DNA of 64,000 nucleotides, from contig NC_056725.1 in the NCBI RefSeq assembly GCF_019279795.1, positions 1,745,188,689 to 1,745,252,688 of the forward strand, given 5' to 3'. Shown piece after piece: positions 9,480 to 21,400 of this stretch. Below the pieces are notes generated by a model. It was not told the DNA's origin, did no database searches, and saw only the letters and a program-made list of their open reading frames with translations. Position 1 is the first letter of the stretch; each line of letters opens with the position of its first letter. Made by a program: the position numbers and the translations under genes. Origin of the DNA: Protopterus annectens. Lineage: Eukaryota > Chordata > Ceratodontiformes > Protopteridae.

Positions 9480-10640
9480 AGCCATGAAGAAAATCACATC
9501 CTCATGCAGCCCTTAGTACATATGGAAACATCTGCTAGGTGAAGACGGATCCAAACAAGCTGACAGGGCAAAAGCTTGGAATCAAGTTGCCTCAACATTA
9601 ATGCAGTGTGCAGCAGAAACAGGACATTAACATAGTGTAAGAAGAGATCAAATGATATAGTAGGATGTGCTAGAAGCAAGGCAAGGCAGAATGTAATTGC
9701 CTCCATCAGTACTGCGGGTGGGCCTCCAACAATTATCCAATTTACTCCAGATGAGGAAAACCTTCTTTCTATCAGTGGGGATGAGTATGACATAGACAGT
9801 GATGACACTGGAATAATCAGAGGCAGAGTGGATAGTGCGGCTGTTACCATCTGCAGCAGCAACACTCATCCTCTCATGAAATTGTTTTAAAAACTGTACC
9901 ATATATTAATACAGAGAATTGAATACTGACAATGAATGATTACATTAAACAAATTACTATTAGTAGGCTAATCTTCTTCTTCAGAACAGAACAGCAATGA
10001 AGGCAGTGTGCATGGTAAGTGTCCCCACACCCCCTTAATAAGCATACATCAGTGTAGGCTATTTCATTATGAGTAATGTTTTCAAATAGTTTATTTTTAC
10101 AGGGTCAGCATCAGAAACAGTTCTATCATATCAATGAACTTGGAGGATATCAACAGCAAAATGTCTGTTGGTTTTAATGATGATGAAAACAGTTATTTTT
10201 ATGAGCCAGAGGAAAGTGACACACAGTCCCCAAGTTAAATGGATGGAGCTCACACCCAAGAACATGTTACTATGTTACTATAGGAAGTCACAGTGCAGCA
10301 CGCAGTCAAACAAACGATGGCTCTGCACTCAAGCTACTAAAGGAGGGACAACCGTGCACCTCTCCACCAGTGTCTCCAAACCTAGATGAACACTTTGAAG
10401 ATGATGGTAAGCATTCAGCAGAAACAGTGTCCACAGTGACACCTTTACAAAGGGGAGGCAGTGGCAGGAATTTGTTACCCTAGGAAACACAAAAGGCATT
10501 GGCTGTTCAGTAGAAAATGTGTCATGACATTTTTAGTGCTCAGAGCACTGCCTCAGAGAGCCATCCTGAAATGGTTAGAGCCCTCCAGAGTATGTGTGAG
10601 GATTTACAGCAGCAGAGAGTAGAGATGATGCCATGCTCAC
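9480..10640 (+). pseudogene. PIF/Harbinger-type Myb/SANT-like accessory gene relic
   Basis: Pieces of reading frame on the plus strand follow the layout of the DNA-binding protein that accompanies Harbinger transposases: a region with KQADRAKAWNQVASTLM (about 9550), then GGPPTIIQFTPDEENLLSI and GDEYDIDSDDTG (about 9710-9800). Later come CTSPPVSPNLDEHFEDDG (about 10350) and a helical end HPEMVRALQSMCEDLQQQR (about 10565). Splice-like sites occur at GT 10015, AG 10101-10102 and GT 10407. Family knowledge: the partner protein binds transposon ends and helps nuclear import of the transposase. Stops and frameshifts make it a relic. No transposase is adjacent; the nearest is at 27 kb. Confidence 0.5.
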
Positions 10641-11044
10641 ACTAATGCATATGATGTGGGGGTGGAGGAGGGGGCATTTTACAACTATACATTGCATCTT
10701 TGTAATAATACTGCTTAGAACCTCAGGGAACAGTGGAAAGAAAGTTGTATGGCTTAACAAGACATTGCAGTCATTAACACCACTGCTGTATGCATTAACA
10801 TTCCAACAGCAGACAGTTGCCTACACCTGAAAAGTATTAGTACACAACTTGTGCTTTTGTGCTTGCATTAAGTTCTGTGTTCTTTAGATTGTTTGTAGAG
10901 ATTCTAATCTCACTGAGGTCATCTTGTGAGTGTGTGTGCTGATGTTCAGTTAGTTGACATTTGAGAGGCCATTCATGTGCCCCCATAGCACATTGAGTAG
11001 TGTTGGTTTTACTGCATAAATTGACCCAGATACTGTCCCAGAAT

Positions 11045-12636
11045 GCCTTCTAAACATCATGAAACATGACCTATCAGGCCATCTGGAATTGCTATTTTAA
11101 CTGTAGCCTCCAAACAGGCTTCATGCCTCATGACTAGAGAACATCAACAGTCATCCTGCTGCGCAAAGGTGGGCCGTCTACAGACCCTGGAAACTACAGA
11201 CACATAAGTCTCACTAGTCTCATATGCAAAGCCATGGAAAGAATTATCATGAAAATGATCAATAATGACATAGGAAACATTCAGACACTGGACCCAACCA
11301 AATTTGGTTTCATCAAAGGCAGGTCATGCCTACCCAACCTGATGGATTTCTTTGAGAAGGTTACCAAGAGATGGATTAGGGCAAAATGGTTCACACTGCC
11401 TACCTTCATCTGGTCAAGGCATTTAATACAATACCCCACTCGGGCATTGTTGACAAACTCAAGGGATTAGGTAAAAACCCTTATGCCACCCAGAGATAGA
11501 CAGCTGGCTCACAGACAGGACCTAGGAAGTTAGAATTGGGGAGTCCACTTCTACAAAGACATCAGTCACAAGTGGAGTCCCTTAGGGATCAATCCTGTGA
11601 CCGCTGCTTTTTGGCATTTACTTTTCTGAAGTCAAGGCCAATGTCAATGGCCACTGTTTGACTAAATTTGTAGATGATTGCAAATTAGGAGCTGTCATTG
11701 AATCTCACACTGATGTAAATTTTCTTCAGGAAGGGCTGCCACAGACAAATAACTGGTGTCAGAGATATGGACAAAACTAAATGTTAAAAAAATGCATAAT
11801 AGCATTCTTCTGGAAGTCATCCACCTCTGGTAACTATCATATTGACAACACACCCCTTAGAGTCGATCCAGTAGTCAAGGACTTAAGGACACACATAGAC
11901 AGTAATCTAGCCTTTCGTCATCATGTGTCTACAGCAGTGAGGAAATTATCCTGGGTTGTGCAACTTGTAAACAAAGGTATGGCATCTAGGTCCAAGGAAT
12001 TCATTGCTCCACTGTATTTGGCATTCATCAGACCAATCATTGTGCCTAATGTCCCCTTTGGTATATACCTAACCAGACATATTCAACAATTGGAATGTCC
12101 ACAGAAGTTCCTTACTAAAAATAAACAAGGCATAAGTAACATGTCCTAACCAGACTGCCTCGAGGCTCTATCTCTGTATTCTGTCTCCTAGAGGGTGTTG
12201 AGAAGAAATCTATGCCTGGCATACAGGGCATTGTCAGACACCTCCCTGGTGGACCTTCTACAGATCAGCAAAACAAACAGCACCAGAATTACCCATTCTA
12301 AAGACTTAAACCTTGCCTGTGATATAAATAAGACTTGTTGGAGAGACAGGTATGTATCATTGAGATTATTCCATCTCTGGAACAGGCTGTCCATTCATGT
12401 GAAGCACAATTCTTCCCTAACCTAATTCAAGTATAACTTGGGAAGTTAGATGGAGAACAGGAAATTCATCCTTGGTTTGGCACCTGTGTCTCTAATGGAC
12501 ACAGGCAACCTGCAAATGCTTCATCTCCCAAGCCCATCAAGGGTACCATAACTTGTCAGGGATTTGGGATGCATGACTAGGCTTAAAAAGGCCTTTGTAG
12601 TCGTTAGCCTAGTAAATACCTATGAACCTACGAACT
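11045..12636 (+). mobile_element. CR1 LINE, 5'-truncated (copy b)
   Basis: Starts within the RT: GNYR.ISL and LICKAMERII near 11190-11250, then TKFGFIKGRSCLPNLMDFFEKV. KFVDDCKL (catalytic DD kept) is near 11660-11690, followed by SRSKEFIAPLYLAFIRPI, LWNRLSIHVKHNSSL and the family 3' end GGCTTAAAAAGGCC...TATGAACCTACGAA. The reading frame is broken many times. It aligns along its length with the copies at 29.4, 43.1 and 59.9 kb. The 8-bp terminal repeat supports CR1. Confidence 0.75.
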
Positions 12637-15600
12637 TTCCTAGTAATATTGTAATGAGAAAATTAGACATACCTCATTAACACCTTTGAAGTCTGGAATG
12701 TCAGACCTCTAGCAGCCTACACACATCCTGCATTCCAGGGCATTTTCTGAAAAGTCAACTTCAAAAGCATAAGATAAACAAATGTGAATATTTTGTGAAC
12801 AATAAAAGCTACTAAAACTGTAGAAATAGAACTGCTATCAGTAAGAAGTGTCCTTTTCTGTGATATTAGTCAGTACGGTCATAGTCTTTCCATAAATCCC
12901 AAAGAAAGCACAAGGGCTCTACAGAAAACAGTAAACATAAAAGAAAAATGAAGCCCAGCGACGTACAATAAAGCTCCCAGTTGGCAGAAACTGTTCACTG
13001 TTACTTAATTCTCAGCATAGTCACACAGCGTGGAAATGAAAATACTTAAAAAATCACTTTTATTAAATCCACCAAAACACAATAATGCTCAAACCATACG
13101 TTTTCGTTTCTTAACTTCATCAGATGTGGGCTGGAACTGTTATGTCCATTCCTTGAACTCCAACCTCATCAATAAGAAGGAAGAAAGGTATTCTTATTAA
13201 ATAGTATCATTGGTAATGGCAAGGTATTAAACCTTGGTTGTGCATATATACTCCAAAAAACACAACAACCATTCAGAAGAAGACACCACAATGATGTCTC
13301 TTCACAGGAAATGGTAAGGACTTTACCTTCCTTAGAATCTGGAAATGCCCTTAGCCCTGATGGTTTTGATGTGTATTTCTTGTCATGTGTAGGTGATCAA
13401 AGCCAAGTTCCCCTACTTTAAACACTGTTGTCCGTTTCATCATATTTTTGTTAACGGAAAAGTACCTTTTATTATACATACTCATTCAATTTCTATATAC
13501 TGTAACATAACTGCTGCTTTATAACAAACCCTGTGTTTACGAAAAGAGATCCAAAGCACAGAAGCATCATAACATCTGTGACTAACCAGTCAACTGTGAC
13601 TGGTCTTTGTTTTTCTTTTGTCTTTCCATAAATACTATAATATATTATTAACTCATACCAACCCAGATTTATATTTTGGGCAAATTATTGTATCTTGGAA
13701 ATGTACAACATAGGCATACATTGTTATTGCACTTTGGTTTGTAAAGCATAAGTTTTCACATGACAGCAAGCAATTTATCTCTGAGTGCAATTTTATGTAG
13801 ATACTTACAGAAATATGAAAACATATGCTTAATTGTACTATTAGCAATATAAATAACTCTAAATAGCTCTCAAGATGTGCAACTCATGCAAATATCAAAG
13901 ACAGTTTTCTTCAAAAACATATAAGGTCTCACTTGATGCCATGTTGCAGTTTGTAAGTCACTTGGCTTTTTAATTGTTAAGTACATATGGAAATATTTCT
14001 TATTTTCATAATTACTAGCAAACAACTAGCAATATCTCAAGTACAGAGTGATATAAATGGACATTTACGATGGATTTTCCTGTTTCTAACCTTTCACACC
14101 ATACCCCTCAGCAGCATGTAGGCCTCTCAGTTATGAAATTATGATGATAAATATGAAAATATGAATAATAAGTGGTAAACAGTGATTAATTTCTGCATTG
14201 CAGGGCATCCTAAATTAACAATTTTAAAGTCATGTTGTTAATAAATCCCTGCCGTTTCAAATAATTATTATTAACTGATAATTCTCTAAGTTAAAGGAGC
14301 CAGATCCAAAAAAGATCTGGATGTGATAAGGAGCTATGGCTGTTTACTGGAAGTATACAAAAAAGTGCTATAGACATGAGTAAGTTCAGTTAAGTGAGTA
14401 TCCTACCATTTAAACAAATACTGCTTCCACTTCACCCTCACCATTGCACAAACAATGACATTTTTGTCTCTAAAGACACAAATTACTATGTATAACAAAT
14501 TAAAACAATATGATGTGCACTGCCTCAGCAAACAACATACATTGATGTGATAAATTGAAAAATATGAAAAAAATCTATGTTTTCATTCAAATGGAATGCA
14601 TGAAGATATCACATTTTGAAATAACTGCTTTTACTAATTATACCAAATGAGGACATTCATTGCATGCACACTTATATATGCAACTTCTAATGAAATTATT
14701 TTGTAAAACAGTCAAAGTGATCATTAATTATATGGTGCTTTACAACTTCACTGAACAAGAGTCAGTGAACACTCAGACAGACATAAGTTCTACAAACAAT
14801 AATATGAGTAACTGTTATGAAAAAAATATTTTAAGATGAGAAAAACTGTCAGATGAATAATGACAACAAACCATCAATACACAGCATAGCCCACAAATAT
14901 TACTGCATGCATCTGTTATATTCTATGTATCTTTTACTATGAAGGAAACACAAACCTGAATGTCATGGTCCATAGTTCTGGACTAGATGCCACCTCTTTA
15001 CCTGGGCAGCCTAATGGTGCTACAGGCTGGTCATCATTAGTCATAGTGGGACTGGAACTGAGAGCTACAGTGACAGCATGGAGCACTTCATCACCAGACT
15101 GGTGCATGATCATGTGTTTTTTTAAACAAAAACATCTTTATTGAATTATCACTTATGATTTAAGCATTAAATAAACATTTGCAATTTACCTGAGGAAAAA
15201 TTCTTTGGAGTTTGCTTGGGGTATAAAAATACCTATGCAAACACTTCCAAGCCAAAATCCTAAATCTTCTAGACTTTGCACATATTTGGGAGCCATACAT
15301 ATAGCTTTCAATTGTTTCTTTGTGAATTATTTATCCAGTCTCTCTTCCCAATCCTTTCTAACCTCTTCTGATTATTTCTTATAGTTATCATGCAATATTT
15401 TACATGTCCTACTAATTGTCCCATTTTTAACAACATTTTCTGATCTAGAATCAACAAAAATCTCTATCAGTGCTGGACTTTCATTTAGGATCTCCCTATT
15501 CCTTTCTCTTTGTCTATACTTTGATATCAATCCTTACTAAGGAATGCGGTCTCTAGTCTGCAGTCCAAATGCCTTATTGTTCTCTTCCCATTCTATTACC

Positions 15601-15733
15601 TGTCTCTTTCTAATTATTTGCTGCAAATACCTTGGTTCCTTTGCCAGTTTTCTCCAGTAAATTCCAGCCCCAGCTTGCTTATTCTCTGTACCCCTAAATG
15701 TATTCATCCCTGTCAACAGTGGATCAGAGTGTG
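12637..15733. other. Mostly unassigned AT-rich DNA with two small transposon fragments
   Basis: Apart from the PLE fragment at 13.1 kb and a possible L1-type RT scrap at 13308-13394 (frame with PSLESGNALSPDGFDVYF), no gene, repeat unit or RNA is recognised. The stretch 13.4-15.7 kb is AT-rich and shows only short spurious frames. Confidence 0.5.
13025..13135 (-). mobile_element. PLE 3'-end fragment with hammerhead-like motif
   Basis: The minus strand reads CTGATGA, extra A, GTT/AAC stem II around AAGA, then GAAAACGTATGG (motif at 13095-13123). This is followed by an A/T-rich tail with AATAAAAGTGATTTTTT, similar to the AATAAAGAAGTGGATTGATT tail of the PLE at 47.2 kb. Three bases of stem I (CAT/ATG) can pair. 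No target duplication was found and the piece is short. Confidence 0.45.
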
Positions 15734-15961
15734 TGTTGTGACTTTAAGAAGCATTTCAAAGTGAGGGCACTTGCGTATAAATAGAGAGTAAGTGCAGGCA
15801 GCAGTGCTATTTTTAATGAACAGCCAGAGTGTCAACATGAATTAGTGCAGTAGTCATTTTGCTTATAAGTTTATTTAAGTTACTAAGCCTCAATCCTGAT
15901 GTGTTTGTATGTAATAAAGCTGCTTGAATTGAACCCACAACCCCTGACCAAATGAGTGACA
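15734..15961 (+). repeat. 5' LTR of the Mag-like Gypsy element
   Basis: Begins TGTTGTGACTTTAA, ends ATGAGTGACA. It has a TATAAATAG box near 15776 and AATAAA near 15913, as expected for promoter and polyadenylation signal. It is 228 bp against 249 bp for the 3' LTR; most of the difference is an about 20-bp insertion in the 3' copy near its end. By eye the two differ at roughly one base in eight, so the insertion is old. Confidence 0.85.
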
Positions 15962-15976
15962 TGGTGTCAGAAGTGG
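15962..15976 (+). other. Primer-binding site, tRNA-Leu type
   Basis: TGGTGTCAGAAGTGG immediately follows the CA end of the 5' LTR. It is complementary to the 3' end (with CCA) of vertebrate tRNA-Leu(CAA) as I recall that tRNA. This would prime minus-strand DNA synthesis. A partial second copy (TGGTGTCAGAA) occurs at 15992-16002. Confidence 0.7.
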
Positions 15977-16319
15977 CATGCCTGAACAACATGGTGTCAG
16001 AACCAGGATGTCTGAGAAACAAGAAGCCAGAAAGAAGCCAGAATTCAAGCCATGATGTGCACAGTTAGAAATGGAGGTATATAGAGGAATGACTCATCCC
16101 ACCCTGCTCAAATGACTTGAAAAAAAGCTCAGAAATGAATTTCAGGTAAATAAAGCTTGCATAAATGATTTATTTTGTAAAGAAAATGATGCAAAGTATT
16201 CACAAAGCACAAAATACATTATTTATCAAACAAAAAGCACAAAACGCATTATTGATAAAACAAAATGTTTGAAACCATGATATTTGATAAAATTATTCAA
16301 AATACTTATGAGATCGTTC

Positions 16320-16800
16320 AGAATTACTTAGTGGTGGCTCATGCTATTGGACTGCTGGACTGCTGGCTCCCCAGCTACCAGCTTGCAAAAACCAAAATAA
16401 AAAAAAATCCCAGAACTCTACACATACATGCTCAGAAACTCTAATCCAGACTGCTGTTTAAACAGTCCAGATTCGGAAAGAAGGCAACAGCCTACAGATG
16501 CCCCAGAAGCCTATGCAATTACAACCGCATAGACTGGAAGGGGATCAGACTGCAAGTTCTGCAGTCTGTGCATGCTCGGCGGAACGAACTACAGGCAACA
16601 CATGCATGCTCAGAATTCTGGTGCCAAAAAACAGGAAGGCGCTGCTGCTTTGAATGGAGGAAATGGGGACTCTGCATCGGAAACTGTATGGTTTAGGAAA
16701 TGGGACTCTGCATCGGAAACTGGCTGGCTTACGTTGAATGGAGGAACATGGGGACTTAAACTGCTTTGCTTATTTTTGAATGGGACTCTACATTCGGAGC
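16320..16800. repeat. Structured GC-richer stretch inside the Gypsy leader
   Basis: Contains several short hairpins (for example CAGACTGCAAGTTCTGCAGTCTG-like around 16547-16569, and AATCCAGACTG/CAGTCCAGATT around 16441-16474). It also contains a 20-bp direct repeat GGGACTCTGCATCGGAAACT at about 16666 and 16706. No gene recognised; it may be a separate old insertion. Confidence 0.35.
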
Positions 16801-17710
16801 AAGGTGTGTGTATGTGTGTTTACATTTATTTTATAATTTTTAATTTATTTTGTTTGTTACCTAATGTAAACAGGAACATCGTCAGCCACATCCCAGAAGT
16901 AATTCCACACATACAAAACAAGAAATAAGCTAAATAAAAAAATGCACTTGGATTTATTGTCAGATTATTAGCTTTATGGTGGAAATTTCTAAAGTACTTT
17001 CTGAGAGCAGAATGCAAAAAAATCCACTTTAAAGAACACACTTCTTGCATGCATGCATATTTAATATCCACTGAATGTCTTCCTTGAAGTATATGCACTT
17101 TTGTACATTCATTAGATGAGTCATTAGGTCAATAGTAAAGGGTAGAATGATATATTTAAAGCAGATGTGAGGAAATTTATTTCAGCAATGAAAGTATAAT
17201 ACTTTGTCAGTTTTGTAGAACTTGTGGTAAAAAAGGAATGGAGACAGAATGAGAAGGAAAGAAAAACAGGAGTGTAGCACCTGGCACACTGGGTGAAGTG
17301 GACAGTGTAAATGACTGCTATACAGATTCTAAGCTGCGCACTGTATGTGAGTTACATAATGCTTGGTGATACAGTGGTGTTTCTGGCATTGTAAAAGCAG
17401 TGTAAATCTAAAGATTCTTTTGTAAGACATGCAGTCTGGCAGAGCTACAAACATAATGAGCTGTATTTAAGAGGCATGGAGGCTCCATTCCCAGATGATT
17501 CAGTAACTTTGTGGACTTGTGTGGTATTCACAATGAGAAGCAGGGGCACAGAAGCTTGCTTAAATGTAAACATGACATTTGCTCAAGAGACACAGTCACA
17601 TAATGCCCAACTTGCAGTGTACTATGGGAACAGTGCCCACTACTCTGTACATTACATTCTTCTCCTTGAGCATTACTAGATAGCATTAAAGTGATTTGTT
17701 CATACTGCTG

Positions 17711-17947
17711 TGGTGGTGCTGCGGTAGCGTTGTTGCCTCACAGTAAGACGTTGTCCTGGTCGATTCTCAGCTAGAGCGTCTTCTGTGTGGAGACATGCGT
17801 GAATGGGCATACCTTCGTTGAAGGTTGTGCATCAGGGCCGGCAACTCAGCACGTAAAAATCTACTGCCAATCATTAGTGGACCAGAGTTCCGCTGTGGCG
17901 ACCCCTAACCGGGAAAAGCCGAAAGACACAACAACATCAACAAAAAA
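17711..17947 (+). mobile_element. tRNA-derived SINE with RTE-type 3' tail (V-SINE-like)
   Basis: The head has a tRNA-like A box (TGGTGCTGCGGTAGCG) and a B box (GGTCGATTC, one base short of GGTTCGATTC) about 35 bp later, i.e. an RNA polymerase III promoter. A short V-SINE-like piece TCTGTGTGGAG follows. The tail CGCTGTGGCGACCCCTAAC (17891-17909) plus GGGAAAAGCCGAAAGA is shared with the 3' end of the RTE LINE at 25758-25792, the expected source of its reverse transcriptase. The end is an ACAACA-type short repeat. Not translated. Confidence 0.75.
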
Positions 17948-18485
17948 TCAGGAGCATTGCAGCATTTAGGGAATTAAGTGCTGTGATGCAGTAATACTAC
18001 ATCAATTCCTTTTTTGTATGAAGCATTTAAAAAAAAAACTTAATAAACATTTTTACTAAACTGTGGGCCAAATAAATTCAGTTATTAAAAGAAAAGGGGC
18101 ACCTGAAGATATTCTTTAACAGGGTGACAATGTCTAGCACTTCTTGTGGTGGCAGTGAAATGTTAGTTTGTTTAACGACTCACTTTAAACAAATATATGT
18201 TTTTACTAGTGGCAGTATCACAGCGATTGCTACTTTCAGCATGTTACTTGGTTTTTTATAAAGCTGAATATAAATTATAATTAGAACTGCAGTGCAAGGA
18301 GAAGTGGTTTGAGTTGAGTGCTGCTTGTTTTTTTGTATACCTGATTTTGACTGGCATTCCAGTAATGTATTTAAAAAGTAATTTATTTTTTCATGCCTCA
18401 CAACCTTTTTGTTTCCATTTAGATATTAGGTAAGCTGTCATGTAGCCAATGCATTGAAATATCTTTTTCTTCTGCACTTCATTTT

Positions 18486-18670
18486 GTCTTGATTGGACCC
18501 TCATAATGACAGTTTGGCACCCAGGGCAGCGTATTTAATTAAAGTCCCCGTTTTTATGGTTTTGAGCATATCTCCACCCCTTTCTAGTTGGTCACACCCC
18601 TTCCCATTGGCCCCACCAATTCAACTGTCTCCTGCAGCCCCCCTTTGATTTGATGTCACCAGCCGCCACT
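18486..18670. repeat. Possible small DNA-transposon-like repeat
   Basis: A GC-richer block from GGCACCCAGGGCAGC to CAGCCGCCACTGG stands out in AT-rich surroundings. It vaguely resembles the CCTAGGGC.CC-type MITE at 33.8 kb. Termini are not resolved. Confidence 0.25.
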
Positions 18671-18689
18671 GGAATTACTTCTGATTTGC

Positions 18690-19160
18690 ATAACGAGCAT
18701 GTTAAAAGTAAAATGAGCACAAGAAAAGTATAACAAGCATAATTAAAGTCAAACAAGCAAAATGAGTACAATAAAAAGACAAAATGAGCATGGAAAAGCA
18801 AAACAACTGCATTTTTTTAGTAAACAACCATTTTTTTTATATGCACTACTCTTTCGCATTGACTAAAGGTATCCAAAGTATAACTAGAGTTACCCAAAGT
18901 ATCTCAGAGTGTGCAAAGTGTTTGCAGTTTCTGCTTTATTACAGTTCAATTATTCCAAAGAGTTTATTGTGTGGAAAGTACAGTTCATTTGCAAAGAGCA
19001 TCAATTCAAATTGTTTCTTACACTGATAAGAGTGGTTTTGCAAAGTACAGTGATTTCAAAAATGTTCTTGTGCTATGTTGACTTATTTCACAAAGTGCAG
19101 TTATTTCAAAGAGTCTATCGTGCTATTGAACATAATTACAAGTTTATGGCATAAATTTCT
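18690..19160 (+). repeat. Diverged tandem repeats in the Gypsy leader
   Basis: First come about five units of 17-20 bp around AAAATGAGCA.AA.AAAAG (18705-18800). Then come longer units of about 55-65 bp containing CAAAGTACAGTTATTTCAAAGAG and TATTGTGCTATTG (about 18860-19140). The units are degenerate. The short plus-strand frames here are by-products of the repeats. Confidence 0.5.
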
Positions 19161-19399
19161 AACATATATGTGTGTATGTTCATACATAATTCCAAAGGTC
19201 TTTAGTACTGTGTGTTGGTATGGTAGAAGCATTTTGCAGACACAGTCCACTTGTGTTTGATCATAATATTGCAGAGAATGGGAGAGTATTTGAGCAGGAA
19301 TAAAATATTTTCATACAAGCAGCTTTTAATGATAAACATGCACGTATGAGGGCATTCATTCTGCTTAATCTAGTGGGGTCAGAAGCCACTGAAAGAGAG

Positions 19400-20255
19400 C
19401 ATTCATTTGTGTATGCACTGGCAGTATATGCAGGAGGAGGGGAACCATCATATTGGTGTACAAGCTGAATCAAGGGAGGACCCTGAGTGCTTGAAATGTA
19501 AATTTAGAGAAATGTGTAACCCTAGACAAATGTTACATTGGAGAGGCAATTATTTTATACAAGAGACCAAAAGCCAGGAGAAACTTTTGCAGCTTATATT
19601 ACTGACTTGAGAAACAAGGCTAAAATGTGCAGATTTGGTGATTTGAAAGATGATTTGATAAAGGACAGGCTTGTGTGTGGTGTTAATAATGCTGCAGTGA
19701 GAAAGATTTTGCTTTGAGACAGTGATTTAACGTTGAGCAAACCCTTAGAGATTTGTCAAATACACACGCTTACAGAAAGGCACACATGCTTGCAAGTGAT
19801 AAGATCATGGTTTCAGTAGCCTCTTGAGCAAATGTAGACAGCATCCAGCACATGGCTAACAGAAACTGGCCTAAGCACACAGCAGCTGCAGCCCCTGTGG
19901 GATTCCAGGGAGAGCCCATACCTTTCCAGCAAGGTGTAAGACTAGTTCAGTAAAACAGACATGCTCAGTGCAGCACAAGGGTGAGTCAGCAAAACCCAAG
20001 TCAAGTTTCATTGTTAACTGTTGTAATTGTGGTGCCAATCATGAGTCCAAAACAGAAACGTGCTTAGCATTTGGTCAGCAATGCCACAAGTGTAAAAAAT
20101 GGAACCACTTATTTCAAAAGCTTTGTAAATCAAGCACGCCTCTTTCATTTATTAAGAAAGGTCACTCAAAAAAGCAAGTTGATCATATAGAAATCTGCAA
20201 CACTGCTTTTTATGTAGATGGTGTATCAGTGGTTGGTGAAAAGTTAATGCAGTAG
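19400..20255 (+). pseudogene. gag of the Mag-like Gypsy element
   Basis: Two parts are recognisable. First, a capsid-like stretch with KFREMCNPRQ (about 19500) and, in another frame, ETFAAYITDLRNKAKMCRFGDLK-type sequence through DRLVCGVNN (about 19575-19690), ending at an in-frame stop after RKILL. Second, a nucleocapsid frame from 19968 with two zinc knuckles, CCNCGANH and CHKCKKWNH. Capsid assembles the particle and the knuckles bind genomic RNA. Frames change several times, so no full protein is encoded. The second knuckle lacks the usual final residues in register. Confidence 0.65.
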
Positions 20256-20740
20256 ATTTTTTGGCAAAAAATGAAGTGTTTTGTACTGTCCTGGTTAATG
20301 GTAAACACACAGAGCCCAAAGTGGACACTGGTTTAAAGTGCAATGTTATGTCAGCAGAAACATTTGCTAGAGTAAGAGCTGGTGAACAACTTAATTTGGT
20401 CAATTGTGCGAAGCTTGTTGCTTATGGAGGTGAAGAGATTCAAACCGAAGGCTCAGTGGTAGTGCTTTCATGTTATTCAGCTGGGAACAGTTACAGCTTG
20501 CAATTTTATGCAGTCAAAAGACCTGTACAGTCATTATTCAGTCTCAGAGACAGTTTAAAAATAAAACTGCTTTCTTTTACCAAAGAAGTCTATCATGTAA
20601 GCACATGTCTTAGTTCCAGTTTCACTGAAGCTATTTTCACAGAGTATGCTGATATTTTCAAAGACAAGCTAGAGAAAGTTCCAGTTGTGTACTCCATGAA
20701 ATTAGACCCAGAGGTAAGTCCAGTGATCAGACAGTGAGAG
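20255..20740 (+). pseudogene. Aspartic protease and start of pol (Gypsy)
   Basis: The open frame 20261-20737 starts with FCTVLVNGKHTEPKVDTGLKCNVMS. This is the retropepsin core with D-T-G, then a typical alpha/beta run. It ends with FTEYADIFKDKLEKVPVVYSMKLDPEVSPVIR, the linker that leads into RT in this group. The catalytic D-T-G is intact. The stop at 20738 interrupts the join to RT. Confidence 0.65.
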
Positions 20741-21400
20741 GAGTTTCGATAGTTATGCAGAACAGAGTCAAAGTTCAATTAGCTAAAATGGGACAGTAAG
20801 GTGGATTTGTCCAGTTACAGAACCAACTGAATGGGCGTCTTCCATGGTAGTTGCTCATAAGAAAAGTTCAGATGAAATCAGAATATGTATTGACTCAAGA
20901 GACTTAAACAAGGCATTAAAGAGACCCCACCATCTTATGCATAGTCAAGGAAGTTGCTACACTCATACCAAATGCCACTGTTTTTTCTGTCTTAGATGCG
21001 AAGAGCTCATTTTGGCAAGTAATGCTTGATCGCAAATCTTCACTACTGACTACATTCAGTATGCCATTTGGTGCATACAGATTTCTCAGAATGCTGTTTG
21101 GAATAAATTCTGCCAGTGAAGTCTTTCAGTGTGCAATGGAGCAAATTTTTGTTCAGGCTATCTGTGTGCTATAACAGTAGATGATTTACTAGTTGGAGAC
21201 AATGGTGAAGCAGAGTATGAAAGAAACCTCAAGAAAGTTCTGGAAAGAGGATGTGAAGTGACTCTAAAGCTCAATCCTCTGAAATGTAAATTCAGGCTGC
21301 CAGAAGTTACTCTTGCTGGTTATTTATTTACCAGTTCAGGCTTATGACTAGATCCTTCCAAACAAACAGCCATTCTTAAGATGCCAGATCCAGACAATGT
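20740..21400 (+). pseudogene. Reverse transcriptase of the Gypsy element
   Basis: Pieces in several frames: WASSMVVAHKKSSDEIRICIDSRDLNKALKR (20830-20930), FGAYRFLRMLFGINSASEVFQ (21070-21130), TVDDLLVGD with the catalytic DD (21175-21200), then LKLNPLKCKFRLPEVTLAGY (21265-21320). The residue before V-D-D is T where Y or F is usual. At least four frameshifts or stops separate the blocks. Confidence 0.65.

Noticed and set aside
17720..17770. tRNA gene
   Set aside because: A and B boxes are present but the sequence cannot form a full cloverleaf and continues into a SINE body and LINE tail.
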